Below, in pieces: positions 22,434 to 32,311 of a stretch of 64,000 nt of DNA (the stretch's first letter is position 1; each line of letters begins with the position of its first letter). This DNA is from Lojkania enalia (taxonomy: Eukaryota; Ascomycota; Dothideomycetes; Pleosporales). The position numbers and the translations under genes are program-made. The notes beneath the pieces were generated by a model. It ran no database searches. It was not told the DNA's origin and saw only the letters and a list, made by a program, of their open reading frames with translations. Location: contig ML986657.1 in assembly GCA_010094045.1 (NCBI GenBank), positions 101,994 through 165,993 of the forward strand, read 5' to 3'.

Positions 22434-23544
22434 CTACCCCTTCCACATACTCGGTCCGGGCATCTTATATCTACTCCAATGACCAATCATCCCCTCTGGC
22501 AACAAAACACCCTCATCATACTCATCAAACGCGCCCGGAAACTTAACCGTCGGGCCAGGCTCCGTTTTATTCTTTTCCGAGCCCACGACCTGGATTTGAA
22601 CACAGCTGGCGTAGTACTGAGTTTTGTTAAACGTAGGCTTTGGATATATGGAGGATACCCGCAGGAGATAGAAGCCCGAGGGCGTCGTCCTAGGCACCGT
22701 GAAATTCCACTTCCAAGCAGCCGTCAACAGCTGTTTCATAAGTATACCCACTCCCATTCACACTACGCAATTCTACAGGCTATGAACATATGAGAGGAGA
22801 AAGGCGGCTGGCGTGGAAGTGAGAGAAAGGGACATGGGAACCTCACCTCGCTAAACAGAACCGAAGAATTGAGAATGTTGGTCCACCACCCGGTATCGCC
22901 ATCCGGACCGCGCTCCGCAATCTTGAAGAATTCGCCGTCACCTTCCCAGGTCTGGAGCCCGGATTTGGATTGCTTAGGCGAGCGGGCGAGGTATGCGGAG
23001 AGAGGACCGTCGTGGAGGTAGGGGATTTGTTTCTGGCAAGTAGTGGGTTAGTATGTACTGCACTTCCATTCTATAAAAAAACACGCAACCAAAGAAAAGT
23101 CCGCGAATAGGCACGAAATCCACCAAAAGACCCACAAACAAGCAAGATGACAAAATGAGCCAAGGAAATAAATCCTCACAATCCCACACCCATTGCAAAA
23201 ACTCTTAGGGTAAAAATCCATCCTCGCGCCGACAGTGCTTCCTGCCAGGACAACCGCAACGTCGTTTTCAGTCCCAGATCCCGTGGAATTCCGCCCGCAG
23301 CGGATATCCTCTGAGTGCAGATTATACATCGGCGGGAAGCCACCCGTCCCGACAAGCGACGCCGTCTCCGGTGTTAGAGAGCGCCGGACGTATTTCCATA
23401 GCGGGGAGACGGTGTCGTTGACTAGGAGGTAAGGGAAGCAATCTATGGGTCGTTAGACAACTGCTTTGAAAACTGGGGAGGGGACAGACAGTGGGATGCT
23501 GCGGGTTGAAAAATAAGGATAAGAATTGGGAGTAGGATATGCAT
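22434..23544 (-). CDS. AA9 family lytic polysaccharide monooxygenase
   Basis: Spliced as 23544-23490, 23442-23180, 23032-22847 and 22730-22434, giving 266 aa; introns of 47, 147 and 116 bp. The 147-bp intron has a textbook TACTAAC branch. A 17-residue signal peptide ends AAS, leaving mature His1 (HYCFPYLLVND). This is the copper histidine-brace N-terminus. The second His is in IPYLHDGPLSAYLA (H-x-G-P), and the axial Tyr is in Q-Y-Y-A-S-C-V-Q-I. GFYLLRV and PGPTVKFPGAF are standard AA9 blocks. There is no CBM1 and no long linker. The enzyme oxidatively cleaves cellulose or other beta-glucans outside the cell with copper and a reductant. The last exon has an alternative acceptor upstream (CTGTAG, ending at 22783), but only GAAACAG at 22731 keeps frame. 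Confidence 0.85.
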
Positions 23545-24624
23545 GGCTCAGACAGCGTGACGTCAAATAAACTACGACTTAAAGGCAAAAAAGCAGACTA
23601 GTTTCCGCTTATCTAGAAACAGCAGGGAACGAAGCAGGATAGAAGACATCTTATATACGGTTAAGATATAAGGCCTCCTCCATATACTCTGCGCATATCT
23701 CGCGCGATACTTCATATATATCTTACCTACCTTTTCTCGCTCCTAATATCAGGTTGGTCTAATTAAGAAGGCGGGTATGCTGGTGTATTAATTAGAAGGA
23801 GGGCGTAAGTAATTTGGAGGGTGTAGACGGTTAAATGTAGACCACGCGATCAGCGCGTGGCGATCGGCAATTTCGCATTTATAGCTCGTGGGATTGTACG
23901 CTTGGGCGTGCGCATTTGGGTAGGAGACCGTCTCAATTGATTTCTCCTTCTACACGTCCGTTGTCTTGGTATAGTAATTGTTGCTAGCCGCCACAATAAT
24001 CAGCCACCCATTCGCTGATATAGGGTCAGTCTGACAATAGGTTGATATTATTGAATATGGGTGATGTGTGCTTGTAGGCTTAATTTCGTAAACTAGTTGC
24101 TGTAGTAGTAAGCTATAATTGCCAGGTAAGTTCTAGCAGACCAAAGTTGCAGCATAGATTTGTCATTGGCTAGAAATGATAGTGGGGTTTTAAGTCGTAG
24201 TCTAGTCTCAAGGCAAATAGATAGAATATCTCATAAGAAAGCTACTTCCATTGTATTAGGATGAGTGTTATAGTGTGTAGGTCGGTGCACGGGATAGGGA
24301 ACGTCTGCTGCTGGGTCAACCGCCAATGTTTGGCTTGGCGCTGGACCTCGCCTCATTCAAATCTTGGGCCCCTCGTCACTTCAATCACCATTGTATGCGC
24401 GCTTTCTAATCCGCATCCCTGTCTTTGTCACGAGCTTCCATAATCTATTTCTTCGTGTTATATCCGGTCAGTTTCATTTGCTCGATCATAGCACAAGCAA
24501 AGACAGTTAAAGCGCTGCGACTGACCGCTTTCCTTGTTTTCCTTTTCCGATCGGAACGGCGGCTACCAATTCCCCCCAGCACATGCGATAGCATCCTAAG
24601 TGTTACAATTCACATACGGCCGCA
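23545..24624. promoter_or_regulatory. Divergent promoter region, AA9 LPMO / DUF3405
   Basis: 1.08 kb between two divergent start codons. No gene was recognised. A short 5' leader on the plus side is pyrimidine-rich. There are inverted AT-rich stretches near 23640-23780 but no strong operator-like palindrome. Confidence 0.4.
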
Positions 24625-27105
24625 ATGCTGGGCTTCCGGCCGCTGAGCGTCGCAAAGCGGAAGTTACAGTCGTATAACAGGGTGCCGGCCTACGACGTCG
24701 AAGATGCCGAAATGTACGACGAGAAGCGCTACGATAGTAGCGACGATGATAGCTACATCTCCTCTTCACATTCAACGCCCTACTCATCGAGAGTGTCGTC
24801 CGGCGCCTTCGCAAAACCGAGATCGTTATCGAAGCCTACTGTGAGCGCATACAGCTACAAGAACCCGAGAGCATTTACAAGATATTTTGGGTTGGCAGTG
24901 GGGACCACATTGATATTATTTATGCTGTTTTTGGTGCACATGGGATGGGATTCGGCGAAGAGTGTGCAATTGGGGCTCAAAAAACCGCCACCGCCGCCGC
25001 CGGTTTGGGAATCTTTTCCGTTCTTGAAACGGTATCATGGCGGGATACGGACGTTGACGAGTAGGGAGAAAAATGTACCGGAATACCCGAAGAAGGAAGA
25101 TGTTGATCCAGACACACCAACAAGCAAAGCGAAAGAACCGCGAGAAGACGGGGCGCGGCTAGAAAAGCGCGCCAAGGACCATGGAGTGGGGTCGGGCGAT
25201 ATTTTCAGTCCGTATCCGGATTACTCAAGCTTGAAATATATTGACGAGTATGGCCCTGTGGAGACGTGCTATTTGGATGCAGATGAGAAGATCAGGATTC
25301 CTCCGCTACGAACTTATAAGGGTGTTGTTGAGGGACAACCGGAAAATGTGATGGGTTCTTATGACCTACTTGGACTTCGCAACGATGTATGCTTTGAACG
25401 ATTCGGACGGCTAGGACCTTATGGACTCGGCTATAGCAGGAAGCTCGGTGGATCTGGTGCAGGGATGGAGGGAGACAGAGAAGGCATTGAGAAAATCTGG
25501 GAAGACTCCGGCGAAATTGACTTCCGGAAAGTCAAGTGGGGCCAAGTGCAGGATCGCTGTTTGGAGAAAAACCGCGATCGATTTAAGACCCCGCCTAAGA
25601 ACCGTGACAATCTATTCCAAGCCATGCCCACAAAAGAGTCTGATGACGATATGGCAGATCCCCTTTTGGCGAGGGATGCAGCGGCGGAAGCGGAGGGTGT
25701 TGAGAAGAGATATGCAAATGGCACTATTCCTGCACAACCAAAGCCAGATCATAACAAGCAGCTCCTTCGGACCTGTGTTCTCATCAGGACTTGGTGGGAT
25801 TACCAGTATGATGAAGAGGATATCATGCATCTCCGCGCTATGATCGCTGAACTCAATGTCCAGTCCGGTGGCGAGTATACTGTACATTTCCTTATCCACG
25901 TCAAGGATGACAACAAGCAAATCTGGGCGGATGACGATGTCTATCAGGAAGTTCTCAAGAATTCTCTCCCTGCGGAGTTCGAAGGGATGGGCACTCTATG
26001 GTCGGAGCGCCAAATGTTCCTCATTTATGGCGGAATGGATGAAGCCAAATATCGCGATATCCAGCTTTATGGCAACTATCGATCCACTTTCATGCCAGTC
26101 ACTTATTTTGCACATCAGCATCCGGAATTCGATTACTTCTGGCATTGGGAAATGGATGTCAGATACATCGGCCATTACTACCATCTTTTCAAACAAGTCG
26201 GACAGTGGGCGGACAAGCAACCGCGAAAGGGGCTTTGGGAGCGCAACGCTCGATTCTACGTCCCTCACGTTCATGGCTCGTGGGAAGACTTCTCGCAAAT
26301 GGTGCGCGTTCAAACCGAACACGGCACGAATAGCAACGCAAATAAATGGTCTTCACTCCTCCCTCCAAACCCACACGTACCAGAACCAGAAACCCAGAAA
26401 CCAGAGAAGCCCATCTGGGGCCCTGAAGTCCCATTGGACTATCCGGATATCGAGATTGACGAAGAAGTCCGACCACCTCGAACCTTCAACGAAGACAAAT
26501 ACGAATGGGGAGTCGGTGAACCAGCAGACCTCATCGTCTTCAACCCGCTCTTCGACCCCGACAAAACAAACTGGATCCTCAACGCGGATGTCACAGGCTA
26601 CAACCGCAGCCAAGGCTTCCCACCCCGCCGCACAGCCATCAACACCGCCGGCCGCCTCTCCCGCCGGCTCCTCATAACCATGCACCGCGAACAAGCCATC
26701 TACCGCCACTCCATGTTCAGCGAAATGTGGCCCGCCTCCTGCGCGCTGCACCACGGCCTCAAAGCCGTCTACGCTCCGCACCCGGTCTTCATCGACCGCA
26801 AATGGCCCGTCCAATACCTGGCTGCCATCTTCAACAACGGCCGAAACGGCGCGTCCGGCGGCGCTAGACTATCCGTCTTCAGTGACGAGCGCCAGCACAA
26901 TTTCCTGGGCACCACCTGGTACTACCACGCGGGCTTTGCGCCGAATCTGTGGAAACGGTGGCTCGGGTATAAGGTTGATAATGATGGAGGTGAGCAGGAG
27001 GAGTTGGCGGGCGAGGGGCGCATGTGTTTGCCCGCTATGCTGCTGCATCCGGTCAAGCAGGTGGATTTGGTGTTTGAGCACACGGAGGGGGAGATTCAGG
27101 GGTGA
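24625..27105 (+). CDS. DUF3405 protein, glycosyltransferase-like type II membrane protein
   Basis: A single exon of 826 aa from the ATG at 24625. The cytosolic N-terminus is acidic and Ser-rich (YDSSDDDSYISSSHS). One membrane helix spans about residues 87-110 (GLAVGTTLILFMLFLVHMGW), followed by a poly-Pro stem (LGLKKPPPPPPVWESFP). The luminal part carries the DUF3405 signature: TCVLIRTWWDYQYDEEDIMHLRAMI (about 380), EYTVHFLIHVKDD, WSERQMFLIYGG, HPEFDYFWHWEMDVRYIGHY and RLSRRLLITMHREQ. Such proteins have the topology of Golgi glycosyltransferases, but their reaction is not established. A conserved dibasic LEKRA site and a second EKR near 365 might be Kex2-like processing sites. Start, end and family are firm; the activity is inferred. 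Confidence 0.88.
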   Translation: MLGFRPLSVAKRKLQSYNRVPAYDVEDAEMYDEKRYDSSDDDSYISSSHSTPYSSRVSSGAFAKPRSLSKPTVSAYSYKNPRAFTRYFGLAVGTTLILFMLFLVHMGWDSAKSVQLGLKKPPPPPPVWESFPFLKRYHGGIRTLTSREKNVPEYPKKEDVDPDTPTSKAKEPREDGARLEKRAKDHGVGSGDIFSPYPDYSSLKYIDEYGPVETCYLDADEKIRIPPLRTYKGVVEGQPENVMGSYDLLGLRNDVCFERFGRLGPYGLGYSRKLGGSGAGMEGDREGIEKIWEDSGEIDFRKVKWGQVQDRCLEKNRDRFKTPPKNRDNLFQAMPTKESDDDMADPLLARDAAAEAEGVEKRYANGTIPAQPKPDHNKQLLRTCVLIRTWWDYQYDEEDIMHLRAMIAELNVQSGGEYTVHFLIHVKDDNKQIWADDDVYQEVLKNSLPAEFEGMGTLWSERQMFLIYGGMDEAKYRDIQLYGNYRSTFMPVTYFAHQHPEFDYFWHWEMDVRYIGHYYHLFKQVGQWADKQPRKGLWERNARFYVPHVHGSWEDFSQMVRVQTEHGTNSNANKWSSLLPPNPHVPEPETQKPEKPIWGPEVPLDYPDIEIDEEVRPPRTFNEDKYEWGVGEPADLIVFNPLFDPDKTNWILNADVTGYNRSQGFPPRRTAINTAGRLSRRLLITMHREQAIYRHSMFSEMWPASCALHHGLKAVYAPHPVFIDRKWPVQYLAAIFNNGRNGASGGARLSVFSDERQHNFLGTTWYYHAGFAPNLWKRWLGYKVDNDGGEQEELAGEGRMCLPAMLLHPVKQVDLVFEHTEGEIQG

Positions 27106-27967
27106 GAGGAGAGTGTTGGGGTCGCGTGGATCGTGAGAAGATTGAGTATGTTGTCATGATGGCGTTTTTAGGTTTTATTTTTGGTATGATATATGCACCG
27201 TGTGGTGCTGGTTGGCTTCGCTAGGTTGAGCATAGGTATACCTGGGTATGTTGCATGGGTTGCGCGTAGGCACGTGTAAAATACCCTTTCTATTATCTCC
27301 CCATAAGTTGAAGGTCGGTTCGCCAGCGCTGGGTTGCTCCTTCCTCAGATGAACTCTGTACTTGTGTGCATTCTCCTAACTTCTAATATTCCGGTACACA
27401 TTGCTGGCTTCTTTATTTCCAATTGCTCGAGAAAGAGATTTAAGTCATTGCGCAGTTATTTCAGTGGCATCTGCAGTTCAAGCCATGGATTTGGGACTCG
27501 TGCTAGTGAAAGTAATAGCCCCTTGTAAATTTCATCTCTTGGTCTCTCTGTCTGGCGTCAAATGCCTCTCGTCCGATTCATTGATAATTAGACGGTCGGT
27601 TCGCTGGCACGTGACCTCAGCTCCGCATCTGCCTAACTTAGGTGCCTCCTACGTAGGTGGGTAGTTAGGTGTGGCTTGTTTATCAGATTACTTTCTAGCC
27701 CACCTAGATCTATTCTCGTTAGTTTGGTTTGTGCCTCACCTGATAAATATGTGAGAGGCTCCGGCTATGTAGACCGGATCTCTATCTCGCCAATGAAAGA
27801 TCGAACTTCCGGCAGGACTGAGCATACGATCATATTTACTGGCCGAATCCGATTAGCGGCAAAGGGCTGTGATCGTCGAATCACCCAGAACATTCATCTT
27901 CGAGTGTAGCGAAACCTGAAATGTCAATCCTGCCGCTTTCGCCATTTCCAACTAGAAACATGCTACG
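27106..27967. other. Intergenic, nothing recognised
   Basis: About 860 bp downstream of the DUF3405 gene. It holds the 3' UTR (T-rich, about 27165-27185) and the flank of the HeLo-like pseudogene. Small direct repetitions of CACCTA/TAGGTG occur at 27645-27705. No coding signal was seen. Confidence 0.4.
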
Positions 27968-29347
27968 ATGGCAGACATACTAAGTGTCACGGCTAGCGGT
28001 TTGACTCTTGTAACGGCTGGATCCAAAGCCGCACAAGTCTCTATAAGATTGCCGAGTGTATCGGCTCAGCTGGAAGAGAAGTCTGGATCTACGCCGATGA
28101 GGTTGATTCGCTGTCCAGAGTCCTTCAGCAATTGGGGAAAGAGATGGAAAGTTCAAACATAACAACTACACCATTCGAGGAATATCTTCTGACGGACATT
28201 GTACAATTTTGTGACCGTATTTTGGGGCTGTTGAGAACCCTAGGGAACACATTGAAACCTCTACTTGATAAATACAGAGACTCGCCTAACAAGCTTGGAC
28301 AAATCGGACTACGAATCAGTTGGGTTTTCGCTCATAAGGCAGAATTACTCATTTATCGTGATACGCTAAGGGCGCAAAAGGGAGCCCTTGACACTATGCT
28401 TGCGCTGGTCAACTTTCGCAATTCAAAGAATAGCGCAGCCAGCGTTAACATCTTGTAGGTCTAATGTTCTGAATACGCTGGACAAGCAATACTTACACAG
28501 CTCTAGCAATTTCTGCAATATACATATTTCAATCCGGGATTCGGTAATTGCGACAAAGCTGTCTGTCCAAGAGTTCAGTATGAAGGTGTATCGCACCTCG
28601 CATTAACTCTTCCGTTGCCAGCTTCAACCGGCTACCTAACTATTGAGCAGGGGAAAAAAGGTGCTGAAACACACCATGCGCCTATTCGACGATCTCACTC
28701 TTCTGAGAACTTACCTGAGATGATAAATTCATCGTACAATCCACCCTCTGCAATCATTATTCGGCCTCTGGATTTGATAGAGGGTGATAATATTCTGAGC
28801 GAGACGGAGATCAAAGAACTAGACGGAGCCGTCGAGAGAGAATTCCCCTCCCACCCGGCTACGGACATTAGGGAGTTATCCTAGGATGTAGAATTCATAT
28901 CGCGAAAGCTGCTGCACTTCTCCACATCCAAGCTTCGGAAGCAGGAATAGCGCGAACAGGCACAGGATAAGCATCTAACAAACTCGCTAAACAAGAGTCG
29001 GAATCCGGAACGAGCCATGACGATGGAAATTTGTAAACGCAAATGCCTTGTCCCCTTCTCAGAAATTCAGGCCTGGGAGGCGAGTCCCCCGCCCCAGATC
29101 CTAGACTGCTATCTAACGCGTCACGTAGGACGTTAAAGACTTCCTGCTCAAACAATTCCAGCTCCCGAAGACGCGGGACAGCGACCTAGTTAGCCAGCGC
29201 TATGAAGCTATTTCCAGAGGCGAGTTCCGCTTCTACGACATTTCTGGTTGCAGCATCGAAGTCCGGTTCTAGGAGAAGCTCATCGGTCAGGATTCACCCG
29301 AATCTCTTAGGCTGTCCTTCTGGGACGACGAGCTCAATGCGTACTAA
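27968..29347 (+). pseudogene. Pseudogene copy of the HeLo-like/ubiquitin-like-domain protein
   Basis: This is a full-length decayed paralog of the intact gene at 30848-32311. Exon 1 starts MADILSVTASGLTL. After a 1-base shift near 28040 it continues LYKIAECIGSAGREVWIYAD and DKYRDSPNKLGQIGLRISWV, colinear with GLYDIAEGIVSAGREVRIYAD in the intact copy. The intron-1 donor seen in the intact gene is lost. Downstream, ETEIKELDGAVEREF and SRKLLHFSTSKL match the paralog's linker. CKRKCLVPFSEIQAWE matches its GRTYRFPTTDLNNW motif. A GC-AG intron (29080-29128) sits exactly where intron 2 lies in the intact gene. DVKDFLLKQFQL and FRFYDISGCSIEVRF finish the domain. In-frame TAG stops lie at 28882, 28948 and 29270; the last replaces a conserved Trp (TGG to TAG), as RIP or simple decay would do. 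Confidence 0.8.
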
Positions 29348-30847
29348 AGGGTGTTTACCATTGCATCATTTCTCCTGTGCTTCTTTTCTTCGTTCAGTGC
29401 GAGGATTAATAAAATTTTACCTGTCTCGTCGTATTCTTACCCAATACCGCAGCGAAGCAGTCTCTAATGTAATTAGCCCCCCAAACACATTCCTCCCATT
29501 CCCTCCCCCACTCTCTTCTCTCCCCATCATACCCTTCAAAGATCCGAAATATTTCGCTATCTTAACCCATAATCTCCCCGCCACTAGACCTCAACGGCAC
29601 ACGAGCCCACATATGCCCATCTCGTCTCGGTGCCCCTATATCTCAAAACCCACCTCACCACCCTTTGAATAAATGTAAGCAGGAGGGGGTGGAGACTGCA
29701 TAGGGTGGTATAGATGGATGTATTGATGGTTTTCCCTTGACCTCTCGGTCAAGGTACGGCGGGGGAATATATAGTACATGAGACTCGTTAGTCAAGGGCT
29801 GCATAGCTGATCAGGCACGTGACCTGAGCTTACTATAAAACATAAAGTACTGCACAAAACACTCTACCCCCCCTACTTCTACATACGAATTCCCCTCCAA
29901 AACTAGCAAAAATCTACCCACCACTCGTCCCTGATCTCATATACTCCCCTAGCGTCCTAGCTTCATACCCCGGAATCTCTATATATAGGGTATCCTTGCG
30001 GCCATCCTACACTTGTAGCGCAAATCCTTTGCAAACAACACTTTGATACCTGTCCGATCTTCTACCTTGGATTGCTACTGATAATCCCCCGACCTCAACC
30101 TACCTGAACAACCTCCTCACAATACCATCACCGCAACGATCACGCACATCAAACACAGCAGCCTGCTTTGAATCTATATTCGTATTCCAGCAACTAGAGA
30201 AACCTAAGTGGACCAAGAATGTAATAAACAGACGCTCACAAATAGTATAAGACCCTCTCATTCAATCTTATGCTAATTGCGTAGAACAAATATATTCATT
30301 CATAGAATAATCCTTCCAATATACAACAACACGACAAGCCAAGCCAAGCAGGGCCATCGTACTCTACGCCTCCACTCTACCAGTGCTAATCAACTATCAC
30401 TCTAATAGAAGGTAAGTGCTGCGTGATTCCAGACCAATTAGGAAATATAAGAATCGGTGGTTTTGGGACTTATAGTGCAACGCGTTGAGGGAAGCGTTTT
30501 TATACGAGATATATGCTCACACATAGGCAATACTCTATCTAAGACCACCCTCACAATTGCTCGTGTTTCCCATCGGCGTTGGCAGGAGGGTAGATCTCTC
30601 GCGCAAGGCTGTCCCGCAAGTCGTCTAGCCAATTACAGGACGACTAGTTCGTGTCCGCTAGGCACCTGAGCGTGAGAGCCCGCACATTACCGGAACACAG
30701 ATAACCCTCCCTTTGACCTTCCGCGGCCTCGCGGAAGACATAATTTGTCTAAGACAACTGAGAGACAACTGCAACTTATTGGACTTGTCTTTTGCAGCGC
30801 GCCGGAATCGCTTTAAAATCGCCCCGCTGGGGTAGTTATCTGGAGGA
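29348..30847. other. Intergenic between the HeLo-like pseudogene and its intact copy
   Basis: 1.5 kb, with C-rich and CT-rich tracts at 29480-29560 and 29860-29970. No open frame has protein-like content; a 70-codon frame at 30457 lacks motifs. The right end presumably carries the promoter of the gene starting at 30848. Confidence 0.4.
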
Positions 30848-32311
30848 ATGGCGGAACCACTCAGCCTCACAAGCAGTATCCTAACTCTGCTTACCACTAG
30901 TTTCGCAGTCGCTAAAGGGTTATATGATATCGCTGAGGGTATAGTCTCTGCAGGAAGAGAAGTCAGAATATATGCCGATGAAATCGACACTTTGGGCAAA
31001 ATCCTGCAAAACTTACACTTGGAATTGGAGAATGGGGAAGCACGGCGCCTACTTTCCGATGGAGAGAATCTATTGAAAGATATCTTACATCTCTGCAACC
31101 AGCTTTTGCATCCGCTCGATCAACTGCAACAAGTTCTACGCCCCCTTCTCGAAAGGTTTAAGAATAGTGGCAGGAAATTGAATCAATTTGGCCTGCGTGT
31201 CCGATGGCTTTTCAGTAGCAAACCCAAACTTCTATTTTTTAGGGACTCGATAAATGGTATGAGAAGAAACTTGGACACGCTCTTGGCCTTGGTGATTTTT
31301 CAAAGAGTGAATGGGAGCAAGGAAGCAAGTGTTCAGTAAGTATGGAATATCTTTGAGTCTGTATCAACCAACACGCTGACAATCAATAAGTGTAATTCAG
31401 ATATCGTTGCAAAACTCAGTGTCATCTGTTAGGCTGTCGCTCAACGACTATAGAACTCTTGGTCTACCAGCCGCTTCTCGGGAAGTTGGTCCGCTGCTCG
31501 AATTCAATGAGGAAGCAAGTTCTATAGGATTTCGAGATACGCAAAATTTTTTCATAAAACCCGATCACGGCTTACGTGGTGGCTTCGTGAATGATGCTTC
31601 CACTCCAAAACCTGAAGCCTCAGACTCACACGCGCTCACCCATCTCACCCAATCTCCCTTAAGCAATAATGACGACATAAATGACGAAGAGACGAACAAA
31701 ATAGGAAAAGAGATAGATAGGGAGCTAGATGACCTTTCCGAAATCCAAGAGATATCGGAAGACAATCGCTCCCTTTCCCGCCGGGTTCTACGATTCGTCG
31801 AAAACTCGCTGAAAACACCTTCCAACCAGAATGCACCACCGACGACCTCTCCTGCTCGAGAAGACTCCTCAAATGAGCAAGACAATCCGAATTTCTTCCA
31901 AATCTCAAGAAACAATAGTATAAACAAAGACGAATCATTTATCAATCTTCACGGCAGGACCTATCGTTTCCCAACTACAGATCTAAATAACTGGAAGGTA
32001 TAGCTGCCCGCCGCGCTCCCGGCTCAAGTCCCGGTCTAATAAGTGTACAGTCCGTAGAGAAATTTCTCATAAAGCAATGGTCAAGATCCGGCCTTGATCC
32101 CCAAGACATCTTGGACGGTGCACCAGGAAACGACTTGTGGAAAGAGCGGGAGAAAGCACTCGAAAATCGTCAGTACTGCTTTAGGGATACTAATAGGTGC
32201 ATTATTTACCCTCAGTACTGGGACACGCTTATTCAACCGCAGCTAGGACGGGGCGGCGTGGTTCTTCTTGAAGTCTATTTTTTTAATGCGTATTTGAACT
32301 TTAGGAGATAG
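30848..32311 (+). CDS. HeLo-like N-terminal domain plus C-terminal ubiquitin-like domain protein
   Basis: Exons 30848-31335, 31391-31997 and 32051-32311 (introns 55 and 53 bp, GTAAGT and GTATAG donors, GCTGAC and TCTAAT branches), 451 aa. The N-terminal 160 residues (MAEPLSLTSSILTLLTTSFA..GLYDIAEGIVSAGREVRIYAD) match the all-helical N-terminal domain of fungal STAND proteins (Helo_like_N type). That domain is linked to membrane-acting cell-death effectors. A polar, disordered linker (about 165-350) follows. The C-terminus (LHGRTYRFPTTDLNNW...YCFRDTNRCIIYPQYWDTLIQP) fits the fungal ubiquitin-like ULD pattern: G-R-x-x-x-F-P...W, then I-x-P-x-x-W-D-x-x-I-Q-P. There is no NTPase or repeat region, so it could be an adaptor or a stand-alone effector. 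An inactivated tandem copy lies 1.5 kb upstream. Domain calls are from motif memory; gene structure is firm. Confidence 0.8.

Noticed and set aside
26353..26814. Long antisense frames inside the DUF3405 gene and similar ones inside MetE and Kelch genes
   Set aside because: These are shadow frames opposite well-supported coding regions with high GC3.
28615..28884. Independent small gene at 28615-28884
   Set aside because: It is colinear with exon 2 of the intact HeLo-like/ULD gene and belongs to the pseudogene copy.
28895..29155. Minus-strand 86-codon frame
   Set aside because: It is antisense to the pseudogene's ubiquitin-like part, which shows similarity to the intact copy on the plus strand.
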